From positions 813,501-877,500 of the forward strand of contig NC_042506.1 in assembly GCF_003054445.1 (NCBI RefSeq): 64,000 nucleotides of DNA, read 5' to 3'. The DNA is from Pichia kudriavzevii. Lineage: Eukaryota > Ascomycota > Pichiomycetes > Pichiales > Pichiaceae. This document shows, piece after piece, positions 56,601-64,000 of the stretch. The first letter of the stretch is position 1, and each line of letters begins with the position of its first letter. The notes beneath the pieces are model-generated. The model was given only the letters and a program-made list of their open reading frames with translations. It did not search any database and had not been told where the DNA came from. The translations under genes were made by a program, and so were the position numbers.

Positions 56601-59589
56601 GAATCATATCTAAAGCGGAGTTAATGAACAGTTCCACATCCTTTGGATCTCCTCTGTAATAATCAGGAGTATTTACTAGTCTGTTGATAAAAATAAGTTT
56701 GTTGATTAAGAAAGAGTGTTCTCTATTTCTTTTCTTGTTGATTAGAGCAGTCGCATTAGCATCTTCTAAAATACCCAAACCCTTTAGTTTATTTGCACCA
56801 GTCCATTCGATAACAAATTTAATGAGATCTCTAATTTCAAAATAAGGCCCAAAAATATCCAAATATAGTTCAAGTGTCTCTAAAATAAGTAATTGATCAG
56901 GCAAGACAATCTCTGCATTGGAAGATAGGAATCCATTAATGGAAGAAGCAAATAACAAAACCTGCGTCTTATACTCCTCATGGTTCCCAATACACTTCGA
57001 TGCTAATTTGAGAATCAAATATGAAGTTCTGCATAATGCCCTACCGCTTGCATTCCATTCTTGTTTGAAATCACTAAAAATTTTAGAAACTGATGACATC
57101 AGTTTCTCACCCAACTTTGGTACAAATGATCCAAATTCATTCAACATATCCTCAAATAAGGAGACATATTCCCGGTTTCTTGCGATGGATACGTCCAGCA
57201 GATGAATGAGGGCTTCAAAAACTGCCTTTTTCAAATCTGGAAGATTGCTTGATGATGCCAAATCATACATACACAACAGTTCAAAGCAAAATTTGGAGAA
57301 GTGTCTGATCAATGCAGATAATTTGAGCCTTTTCAGTTTACCCAAAGCTTCGATAAACGTTATTTCGTTCTTCACTAGATCAGTTCCAAAAACACTTTTC
57401 CAGTTCAACACGGATTGGACAACATGATCCTGGTTAAAGGTTTTACCAACATACTCTAACATTATTTCTGCGGTAGCAATAACAGAATTGTTTACATTAA
57501 AATCCACAGAAGCTGGCGTCCGTGAGGTTATGCCGGTATCATAAATTTCACTTCCTGATCTCAAGAGGTATTTAGAGCAACCAACATAGTTCCCATCAAC
57601 AAATAAATCAAAAATCAAGTAGTCCTTGCCACTGTTTATAGTGGTTGGTAGATTTCTAACAACAATCATCTCTTCAACAGACTCATCTGGAGAAACAGAT
57701 AAAAACTTCCATGACGACAGTAGCTCTTCATTCTTACCTTTTGAAAAGCAAATATCAGGGGAGGAAGCTCTAATGTGAACGGTAATAAAATTGTTACTCT
57801 GTAGCTTCATGCCCTTATTAACAACCTTTGATAATTTCAAGATCAATTTTTCTACTTCTTCCTCTAATGGATTATACAATAACGACGGAACACCACTCCA
57901 AGCAACATTATTAAAATTACCATTGCCACCAGAGATTATACTCAATATGCTCTTATTATAATCTGATAATTTTAGTTCTTTGATACTTAAGATTAACTTT
58001 TCTGCTCTCGGATTGACTGCAACACCCTTACTCGATCCGCTGATGATACGATCAATCAATTCACCCCAACCATTGTTCACCAGCGTTAGAGATTTGGCCA
58101 TCATTTGATTCATACCTGCAAAAAGTTTGACCTCCTGCTTCTGGCCATCCATGAAAGAAGAAAACAACTTGATTTGGAATCTGTGCGATTGTCCAGATAC
58201 AAGATGACCTTTCTTATGTGAAAAAATACGTGAAATATCTGCAACACCTGCACTCAAACCTTTACGGATCACTTTCAAAGAAGAATTGTTATTTTCATTG
58301 ATGTTGATATTCTCGGTCAGAATAGCAACAAGATAAATTTTTCCACCTTCTACTTCATTTGCAGGGATATTTGTAAATAATGCAGCAGCCAAATTGTCAA
58401 TTTGTAATTTTTGGTCCGAGTTGATGCTAATACAAAAGGCTTCTGTAAGTCTCTTCTTCTGGTTCCTTAAATACATGTAGGCTTTCATACCCGCATAACC
58501 TTTTGGTAGAATGAATGACGATCCCACAACTTCCTTGAAGTCAACAACAATATTAGAAGGTGTGCTTTCGACAAATTTTGTGTTTTTTGGAGAAACAAAA
58601 TTAACATGAGAAGATGAAATGTAATGGGGAGATAAGGAGCTCAACAATTGGTTTTGTGCAATTTTGCCCGGATTGACAATGCCGTTACTCTTTTCAGGGA
58701 ATTGGTACAACTCCGCAGTTTTTTCATCTCTTGCAATAATGGACTCTTTACCATCAATATCAGACTTTGAGTGCTTGGATCTGTTAATTAGTCCCCCACC
58801 AGAAGCCGATAATTTCGCAAATTTACTCAGAAGTAATATAACCTTTTGTTTTGCTAATTCTGTTTCGTGTTTCGTTAGAAGATCATTTTGTAAATTCAAT
58901 CTCAAATCATCCAACTCATAATAGATTTTGACTAACTTCTCAAAAAAATCAAACCGGTTTTTAGAATAAACTGCAAATAAAGTAGAAGAGATAGTCTTCA
59001 GAGTAAGCTTGATTTCATCTGATAAGTTGTTTGATACAATGGAATCACTCATTGGCAACTGAGGCCTCACTTGCCTCTTTGTTTTCGAGCTTGAAGTTGA
59101 GAATTCAGATTCGGTAAATGACAGAGAATCATCAAATTCATCAAACGATTCAAACATAGAGTTTTCCTGGCCGACGGTCATTTCAAGCTCCGAGTGAGAA
59201 AGAACTTTTGCACAATTGAGGGGAAAAATGCAAGTGTATACTTTATCTTCAGGAAGCTTTTTAATATCAACGGAAGCAGAGATAAAGTCAGCAGGTAAAG
59301 GTTGAATAACAACATAACCTCTTGCCCAAGTTAACTTTTCATTGACAGCCAAAGTTTCAAAAATGTAAACCTTGTCACCAGGGTAAAGGTTCCTTAAGTT
59401 TTTAGCTATATGTTTAGATACTGATTCTCCAATCTTTGGGTATTCAAGAGGCATAAAAGAAGTGATGATTTCTGCATGCAGTAATTTATCAGTTGCACAC
59501 CATGGTGTATGTTCTTGCGCACTATTTTTCGACGAGCTAGACCCAGAAGGCTGCATGCCAATAGCCCTTCTGGCGTTCTCTAGTGACAT
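53677..59589 (-). CDS. DCK1: DOCK-family guanine-nucleotide exchange factor Dck1
   Basis: Exchange factor of the Dck1-Lmo1 complex acting on Rho5 in stress and mitophagy. The 1970-residue protein (S. cerevisiae YLR422W about 1930) has an N-terminal SH3-like part (about 35-125, with PGDKVYIFETL), a DHR1/C2-type domain (about 610-720), long helical arm repeats, and a C-terminal DHR2 domain (about 1400-1800) with YEHITSVHSRLNRLYPGSRII. The last 150 residues are Ser/His-rich, with repeated SSHHGS motifs (about 1880-1905). The His/Ser tail could bind metal or be simply disordered. Confidence 0.88.
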   Translation of the reverse strand: MSLENARRAIGMQPSGSSSSKNSAQEHTPWCATDKLLHAEIITSFMPLEYPKIGESVSKHIAKNLRNLYPGDKVYIFETLAVNEKLTWARGYVVIQPLPADFISASVDIKKLPEDKVYTCIFPLNCAKVLSHSELEMTVGQENSMFESFDEFDDSLSFTESEFSTSSSKTKRQVRPQLPMSDSIVSNNLSDEIKLTLKTISSTLFAVYSKNRFDFFEKLVKIYYELDDLRLNLQNDLLTKHETELAKQKVILLLSKFAKLSASGGGLINRSKHSKSDIDGKESIIARDEKTAELYQFPEKSNGIVNPGKIAQNQLLSSLSPHYISSSHVNFVSPKNTKFVESTPSNIVVDFKEVVGSSFILPKGYAGMKAYMYLRNQKKRLTEAFCISINSDQKLQIDNLAAALFTNIPANEVEGGKIYLVAILTENININENNNSSLKVIRKGLSAGVADISRIFSHKKGHLVSGQSHRFQIKLFSSFMDGQKQEVKLFAGMNQMMAKSLTLVNNGWGELIDRIISGSSKGVAVNPRAEKLILSIKELKLSDYNKSILSIISGGNGNFNNVAWSGVPSLLYNPLEEEVEKLILKLSKVVNKGMKLQSNNFITVHIRASSPDICFSKGKNEELLSSWKFLSVSPDESVEEMIVVRNLPTTINSGKDYLIFDLFVDGNYVGCSKYLLRSGSEIYDTGITSRTPASVDFNVNNSVIATAEIMLEYVGKTFNQDHVVQSVLNWKSVFGTDLVKNEITFIEALGKLKRLKLSALIRHFSKFCFELLCMYDLASSSNLPDLKKAVFEALIHLLDVSIARNREYVSLFEDMLNEFGSFVPKLGEKLMSSVSKIFSDFKQEWNASGRALCRTSYLILKLASKCIGNHEEYKTQVLLFASSINGFLSSNAEIVLPDQLLILETLELYLDIFGPYFEIRDLIKFVIEWTGANKLKGLGILEDANATALINKKRNREHSFLINKLIFINRLVNTPDYYRGDPKDVELFINSALDMILSIFRDDSIDMECSRLALGIYLSLVNATFGQDKVYLDTSEHLYILLIRLLPFLSESFDKYRKYCSSNGFFKKKRTFTYLFQSSFPFTEHTMDSIVTDVTLVELLVEFEIIVIYTAKVFDYYRDTFYKTDNPNFGIYSDLLCKFGVPDITSFESLNSILRMTERMISSNFYPSSWLSLRSIALQGSYLLIDLVTPFLPTPNGENISLWNLYIRLMLKASTSKPVALEHLEPTARKGCLELTTDLRTKIAPMIGTAWNSLGLPLSEANKARFRIEVCGGYQGPVLSFNDYELLKRLMLFILQRNSECLSVGIMIYWTIIANELIEKDTLFEFEKHAVISLYGIFENDLTYSPKSLEIENLVTSIQTVTTKMDKEDEDYSEVVRFAKIIARYLASLVQLDQVPNGEEFDDDRAFHRLSISSFLMNVDRPELFQGFICDMYGNYLEKKNYVQAALSLELLANTWEWDVDVYLPECHRPKLPSQTAFKRKVDLFKIIASNFVKGNKLEQAVDIYNEMLEAYTKFNFDLSGLSFCHTELGKLYGQLENVDRLESTFFKISFIGSGFPESIRSKEFIYEGLPYEHITSVHSRLNRLYPGSRIISNEDEANKLLVDIPFGKFLFIKTVSPKKESYNGKLSFMAKQYIDNKNLNTFMNTRRLPGATGIHNLWTEEITYQTYMTFPTLMNRSEIKFTTVVKIPPIKNAIKSLMLKTDELVNLEYLICQNLKDNIKLSSIASSSMFNSVSRILAGTVDSPVNGGASQFKIFLSKDSKVDIGESEEEYADDCDKLKECYDELIKAMNRLLKFHGLIIPGSLKLQHDSLVELFSKNFKEEIEELQLDVSSTLDYNELMSSLTSTNIYSKQRNNQSSSAFNSNSNSSFNKFAFMNSSSSIHGSNSRRYSSVPSHHSSHHGSHHSHHGSHHASRHGSVFAIQRTAAHLTGNSRFSARDDESTVSYMDESISRQSQSMNKSSKKNLLNYN

Positions 59590-59851
59590 CTTTATATCTA
59601 GAGCTGACTTTTACTGTTTGGTACAACCAGTGGTATGAATACCAAGGACCATAATGGACAGCATATATTTCGAAGAGACTGTTTTTTTCTTGATGTTGAG
59701 AGAATTTTGAGTGTGGGCATGAAATTTTACCCGCTGAGTTCAGAATAAATTATCAGACGTGGGTTTCCAATGAATATTAATAAATATTAGACTTTGTAGT
59801 TCTGTTTCTATATATAAAGTCAAGCAAATATTGTATTACGCAAGCAAGAAC

Positions 59852-60628
59852 ATGGGATACACTGATCACAACAAGTTTTTAATGTTTGGTGACTCAATCA
59901 CGGAGTATGCTTTCAATCAGTTCCCACAAGGATGTGAACAGCCACAATATGCACTTGGTGCAGCGTTGCAGCAAGCTTACGTAAGGAAGCTCCAAGTCGT
60001 ACAAAGAGGTTTCTCTGGATATACTTCTAGGGATGCTCTGCCATTGGCTAAATCTATTTTGAAAGCTGAGCATGATGACGTTCCAGAATCACAGAAAATC
60101 AAAATAGCATACTGTTTCTTCGGTACTAACGATGCACGTTTGAGAGGCACTTCAGATTGCAATGCTGAATCAATTCCATTAGATCTTTTCCTAGAGAACA
60201 TGAAGAAAACAGTCAATGAATTTAGAACAAGAAACATTCCGCTGATCGTGATTACTCCAGGCTTGCACGATAGCAAGCTCTGGGATAGTACGCACCCAGA
60301 GGATCTTAAAACGGGTGATTATAGAACTAACGAAAGAAATAAGCTATACCAAGATAAGCTGAGAGAAGCTATTCCTGAAATTCCAATGGTAATGCTTTAT
60401 GATGTTATGGCAGAATGGATGAGAACGAATAGTAAGCTAGGCTGGGATGACCTATCAGAGTTACTTTATGATGGTATCCATCTCTCAGGTGAAGGTTACA
60501 GGCTTTTATTCAACGAATTGATGTCAACTATTAAGAACTATTATCCCGAAGTTCACCCGGATAACCTAGAGTTCAAGTTCCCTGATTCCAAAACGTTGAC
60601 TGAGGACACTTTCGCAAATATCGAGTAA
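59852..60628 (+). CDS. IAH1: Isoamyl-acetate-hydrolysing esterase (SGNH/GDSL)
   Basis: Hydrolyses acetate esters such as isoamyl acetate. From ATG 59852 (MGYTDHNKF) it has 258 residues. SGNH blocks: FGDSITEYAF with Ser nucleophile (about residues 12-14), RGFSGYTSRDA with Gly, FFGTNDARL with Asn, and DGIHLSGEGY with the Asp/His pair near the C-terminus. The frame opens seven codons earlier at a TTG, not used. The stop lies 59 bases from the convergent seipin-like gene's stop. S. cerevisiae Iah1 is 238 aa. Confidence 0.94.
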   Translation: MGYTDHNKFLMFGDSITEYAFNQFPQGCEQPQYALGAALQQAYVRKLQVVQRGFSGYTSRDALPLAKSILKAEHDDVPESQKIKIAYCFFGTNDARLRGTSDCNAESIPLDLFLENMKKTVNEFRTRNIPLIVITPGLHDSKLWDSTHPEDLKTGDYRTNERNKLYQDKLREAIPEIPMVMLYDVMAEWMRTNSKLGWDDLSELLYDGIHLSGEGYRLLFNELMSTIKNYYPEVHPDNLEFKFPDSKTLTEDTFANIE

Positions 60629-60687
60629 AGCCCAGGATTTCGATTGAATATGTAGGTGCATATTTATACATTTTTAAGAAAAGACAC

Positions 60688-61800
60688 TCAATCCCTTATA
60701 TATCTGCTTGAGGACTTTTGCGTTGAGTCAAACATTTTCATAAAAATGTTCCACAAAATATAGCCACCCCAACTAACTGATAAACATGTAGAAAGAGATA
60801 CAGCCCAGATAAACCCCACTCCAAAAAGGAAACACATTCCTGGCCACCAGTAGACCCACCATCTTATTCCCTTTAAAACATATTCTAACTTAGCATAAGC
60901 ATTGACAACAAATACATCGTCAGTGTCCAACTCAACTAATAAGCTCGTATCATTGATGTCTTGGTATTTCAGCTGTCCCTCAAATAAGATAAAGCCGGTT
61001 GAGAACGTATGTATGTTGAAGTTATCAAATTCTCCAAAGGTTTCCATCAAGTCATATGTTTGTAGATATTTATTCTTATTAATGTTATTACTACTATGAA
61101 AATCAAATTCGCCCCTTTTGAAATCATCTCGTTTGGTAAACACATCTCTCAGGTTATTCCAAGAAAACAAGTATTGTAAACCTTCAGGAACCAATAATTG
61201 AATTGTCCATCGTGGCATTATATAGTCTAATAGCCCACTTATTTTTTTATTTATATTTTCATCTATGGAACTTAGAAATGGTACATTTTTAGCAAAAGAT
61301 TTCCCAATTATTTCATTCCATGACTTATACTTTCGGTCTGCACGAAATATGGTTAGCTCGTTATTCTTTTCATTGATACTTTTAAAAGGCCAGACTTTTC
61401 TATTATCAAAGGATGTTGATTTCTTGAATTCTGGCATTGCAGAATTGTTTAATACACTCAACCTAATACCACCAATCTCATTCCCATTGGTCAGTTTCAA
61501 ATATTTCATGTGGATAGTTAACACTTGCTCGATGTGTGTAAAAATATTTTTGTTTGCATCTTCCCATGGTTTTACCTGACTTATGGCAGATTCTGATAAA
61601 TTGTACAGGGAAAAGGGCCCCGAATTATCAATATATTGAAATTGCAACTTCATAATCGGTGTTGATTGCGGAACCAACGTGCTTTGGAAATGTAAATATA
61701 TAATCACCGAACTAGGTAATAGCACCAATAAAGCAGTTACCACACTGATAAATGTGTAAACCCATGACCTGAACAGGAACAGTGGGGCTGCAATCAACAT
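60688..61800 (-). CDS. Seipin-like lipid-droplet protein
   Basis: Seipins sit at ER-lipid-droplet contacts and control droplet assembly. Two hydrophobic segments flank a luminal domain: residues about 10-35 (FISVVTALLVLLPSSVIIYLHF) and about 310-345 (WWPGMCFLFGVGFIWAVSLST). Between them HMKYLKLTNGNEIGGIRLSVL resembles the beta-sandwich start of seipin, and the first membrane segment followed by TLVPQSTPIMKL resembles S. cerevisiae Sei1 (LPLSILIYHDF..LLP). At 370 residues it is longer than Sei1 (285). I have not seen a decisive motif, so the call is moderate. Confidence 0.6.
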   Translation of the reverse strand: MLIAAPLFLFRSWVYTFISVVTALLVLLPSSVIIYLHFQSTLVPQSTPIMKLQFQYIDNSGPFSLYNLSESAISQVKPWEDANKNIFTHIEQVLTIHMKYLKLTNGNEIGGIRLSVLNNSAMPEFKKSTSFDNRKVWPFKSINEKNNELTIFRADRKYKSWNEIIGKSFAKNVPFLSSIDENINKKISGLLDYIMPRWTIQLLVPEGLQYLFSWNNLRDVFTKRDDFKRGEFDFHSSNNINKNKYLQTYDLMETFGEFDNFNIHTFSTGFILFEGQLKYQDINDTSLLVELDTDDVFVVNAYAKLEYVLKGIRWWVYWWPGMCFLFGVGFIWAVSLSTCLSVSWGGYILWNIFMKMFDSTQKSSSRYIRD

Positions 61801-62152
61801 TATCCACTATTTATGAGGCATTGTATTGACCTCATTGGTGTATGACTTGACTAACAAACTTCAAGGACAGGCAAATTAGCTGTGCGAAACTCTTCAACGA
61901 GCCCCGTTTAATTTTTCGATTCAAATGTTTATCCGATTTTTATGCTTATAAAATTTATGTAGGTTGTTATGTAAGTATGTGAAATGTGAAATGTGAATAT
62001 GTAAATGTGAAAATGTGATAATGTAAATATGTAAATATGTAAATGTGTAGATATGTAAAAGTGTAAATATGTAAATGTGTCAATATAGATGTGGCTTTGT
62101 AAGCATGTACGTGCATACGTAAACTGGTATAATTAAGAGCAATCCAATGTGA
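61801..62152. other. Spacer with TGTAAATR minisatellite
   Basis: About 350 bases between the seipin-like gene 5' end and the 3' end of the right-edge gene. It is largely occupied by the repeat described separately. Confidence 0.6.
61970..62092. repeat. Degenerate 7-8 bp tandem array (TGTAAATA/TGTAAATG/TGTGAAA)
   Basis: About fifteen imperfect units of ATGTAAAT, ATGTGAAA and GTGTAAAT follow one another. Unit length alternates between seven and eight. The array is non-coding and lies 60 bases downstream of the right-edge gene's stop. Confidence 0.9.
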
Positions 62153-64000
62153 TTAAAATGCATTTACTTTATCAGTCCCTAATTCAGGTACTATGCTAGG
62201 TATTTGTTTTTTCAGATTCTCATAATCTGAGTTTGTTATTCTATAATTCCCTCCAAAATTAGTCTCCAACTTAATCTCTAATAGCGAAGACGAAGATTTG
62301 CTTAGTGCGGTATTGGATTCATGATCCCAACTATCGTTAGTTGTCGAATTTTCAAAATCTGCTTGAACTACCGATAAAATATTGTTACATTTCTCTTGCA
62401 TAAAAGTTTCAAACCGTTTAACCTCTTCATTATATTCCAATATACCATTTGCTAAATACATTTGAGATGCTGGTGTATTTTTGATAACGTTCTTGATGCT
62501 ATCGTTAATTCCATCATGATATATAATTGTCCCTGTTGAAAACGGATCATGTTTGTTATTGTTCAAATCAAATGAACCCAAACCCTCAAAATCATCGAAT
62601 CCACCTTGTAAATCGATAATGTCATCATCACCAATCTCATCATCAATAAGGCTTTCTACTGATTCCATATCATGTTTTATCAAATAATCATTTTTCTTGG
62701 TGATCTTAACACGTGGTAACCTAGGTTCTTCATTAATGATAAGAATCTCATCGTTATCTCTAGAATACTTAAGGATAGCGTCCTTATCATTGATCTGGTT
62801 TAATTTACTCAAATATGATTTGATTTTTGAATCATTTCTCAATAGTTTGAATTCCCATAGTTCGTTGGCTATATCAGTGTTGTTTGTCCACTCAGGAGGT
62901 TTGGAATAATCAATCGAATGACTTTGATCATTTACTTCTAGAGTGGAATTTGCATCCACAGAATTCAGCTCAAGTGATGAAAAAGAAGAGGATACTGATG
63001 ACATTGAAGAGTTTGATGCTATATTATTAGAGTTGGAAACTTCTTTTCTCTCCGTTCTATTACTTAAGCCTAAAAATTTAGATAATCCACCACTTGAATT
63101 ATCATCTTTATATGAATTGGAAGAGGCGCTAGAAGTTTTCTTGAAGAGATTGCCCATCCATTTTTTCTTTGAAAGTTTATCTTTACCCAGTGAAGAGCTT
63201 GAAAATTTAGATTTGCTTGTAATTGATGCTTCACTTTTACTTTTAGATATTTTCGATTTTGATCTATTGTTAATGTAAGCAGAATCATCTAAAACTTCAA
63301 AAGGATAAAGCCTTGATTTTTTGTCCCTATTTCTATCATCGTTGCCCTCATGTTTGACTATCTGGAATTTCTTATTGAGTATTGGATCGGTAGGTTTGAA
63401 TATAACGTTTTCTGTGGTATAGTAAGTACTCATCAATTTTGACAGAATCAGTACCTTAATTTTGCTCTCATCTTTGAAATCTTGCCTTTTAAAGTTTTCA
63501 TGAACCAGTACTATATTTTCAATTGATGATAGGCCTAATATTTTCCAAATAAGTAATTTATTATAAATGTTTCTTACCAAAGGCATGTAATGCCCAAAAA
63601 AGCTAAACCAATGGTGATCGCTGACAAGATAATAGATCAAATTGAGCTTAATTGGCTCAGAGGGGGACAAGATCCACCGTCCATTGGCTGAAGTGAACAC
63701 ATGTGATGGTATGAGGTCCCAGATTTGATATAATGTAGATAATGCCTTTACTTGACAACTCAAATTGTCAGAATCTACCAAACGCACCAGAACGTCCAGC
63801 CAAAAAGTCCAATCTAAATAAGAAAAATTTTCTGCATTATTACTATCAGAGAAAGAAGATGGTGTTTCAATATGTTTGAGGAACTGTGTGAAAATATCCA
63901 TTACCATATCAACCATTACGTTATCCAGCAAGCTTGTTTTAACGACAATCAGCTTGATTATATTTTCGAATGATTTTACCAAGCCCCCTTTCAAAAGTTT
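62153..64000 (-). CDS. Unidentified fungal protein (possibly DUF1765-like), 5'-truncated by window edge
   Basis: The frame is open to the right edge of the window, so the start lies outside; about 616 residues are visible. The N-terminal visible half is helical with 'HWFSFFGHYMPLVRNIYNKLLIWKILGLS' (about 129-157), a pattern I associate from memory with fungal DUF1765 proteins, but this is unconfirmed. A Ser/Lys-rich linker (about 235-345) and Asp/Glu-rich segments follow. No catalytic motif seen; function unknown. Confidence 0.7.
   Translation of the reverse strand, partial: KLLKGGLVKSFENIIKLIVVKTSLLDNVMVDMVMDIFTQFLKHIETPSSFSDSNNAENFSYLDWTFWLDVLVRLVDSDNLSCQVKALSTLYQIWDLIPSHVFTSANGRWILSPSEPIKLNLIYYLVSDHHWFSFFGHYMPLVRNIYNKLLIWKILGLSSIENIVLVHENFKRQDFKDESKIKVLILSKLMSTYYTTENVIFKPTDPILNKKFQIVKHEGNDDRNRDKKSRLYPFEVLDDSAYINNRSKSKISKSKSEASITSKSKFSSSSLGKDKLSKKKWMGNLFKKTSSASSNSYKDDNSSGGLSKFLGLSNRTERKEVSNSNNIASNSSMSSVSSSFSSLELNSVDANSTLEVNDQSHSIDYSKPPEWTNNTDIANELWEFKLLRNDSKIKSYLSKLNQINDKDAILKYSRDNDEILIINEEPRLPRVKITKKNDYLIKHDMESVESLIDDEIGDDDIIDLQGGFDDFEGLGSFDLNNNKHDPFSTGTIIYHDGINDSIKNVIKNTPASQMYLANGILEYNEEVKRFETFMQEKCNNILSVVQADFENSTTNDSWDHESNTALSKSSSSLLEIKLETNFGGNYRITNSDYENLKKQIPSIVPELGTDKVNAF

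Noticed and set aside
1-64000. Search for transposons, LTRs, virus-like elements, CRISPR and gene clusters of foreign origin
   Set aside because: No terminal repeats, integrase, reverse transcriptase or capsid-like frames, and no abrupt change of coding style were seen.

Overview
The window looks like nuclear DNA of a budding yeast (Saccharomycotina). Genes are compact and almost intron-free, and every recognisable product is a yeast family member. The one spliced protein gene has GTATGT and TACTAAC signals, and there is a divergent H2A/H2B pair. CTG appears to mean leucine: codon 78 of the SWD3 homologue (25501-25503) falls on the conserved Leu of a WD40 'LASGSDD' strand, which argues against the CUG-Ser clade. 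Gene order and composition would fit a non-CUG lineage such as Pichiaceae or Phaffomycetaceae, but the sequence alone does not fix the species.

Layout. 1-6.0 kb: ECM16/DHR1 (5' end outside the window), RSC58 and YOS9. 6.4-9.8 kb: ZTA1-like quinone reductase, tRNA-Glu(CUC), intron-containing tRNA-Lys(UUU) and an EHT1/EEB1-type ester synthase/hydrolase. 10-14.7 kb: PCK1 and a JEN1-type carboxylate permease, adjacent and on the same strand. 16.5-21 kb: YOP1 (one intron), APL4 and an unrecognised membrane protein. 22-25 kb: an atypical zinc-finger protein and an SNA4-like membrane protein separated by about 1.7 kb of non-coding DNA. 25-29 kb: SWD3, a small unknown ORF, a candidate H/ACA-type RNA, and the HTA/HTB pair with a highly symmetrical promoter. 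29-40 kb: UTP8, CPR5 (ending in KDEL), VSB1, a SET-domain methyltransferase and a Zn2Cys6 regulator. 40.5-49 kb: a division-I chitin synthase, two tandem calcineurin A genes and TSR2. 49-64 kb: ECM30 (HID1 family), DIF1, DCK1 (DOCK GEF), IAH1, a seipin-like gene and the 3' part of an unidentified gene running off the right edge.

Functional groupings. ECM16, UTP8 and TSR2 all act in small-subunit ribosome biogenesis. PCK1 and JEN1 both serve growth on non-fermentable carbon. The EHT1-like protein and IAH1 make and break esters. The order calcineurin-TSR2-ECM30-DIF1 matches, from memory, S. cerevisiae YLR433C-YLR435W-YLR436C-YLR437C, so the second calcineurin gene looks like a local duplicate. 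I saw no transposon, LTR, virus-like element, CRISPR, rRNA or centromere. The window is mostly ordinary housekeeping DNA. The most notable points are the tandem calcineurin pair, the histone promoter architecture, the candidate structured RNA at 27.0-27.2 kb and the PCK1-JEN1 neighbourhood.
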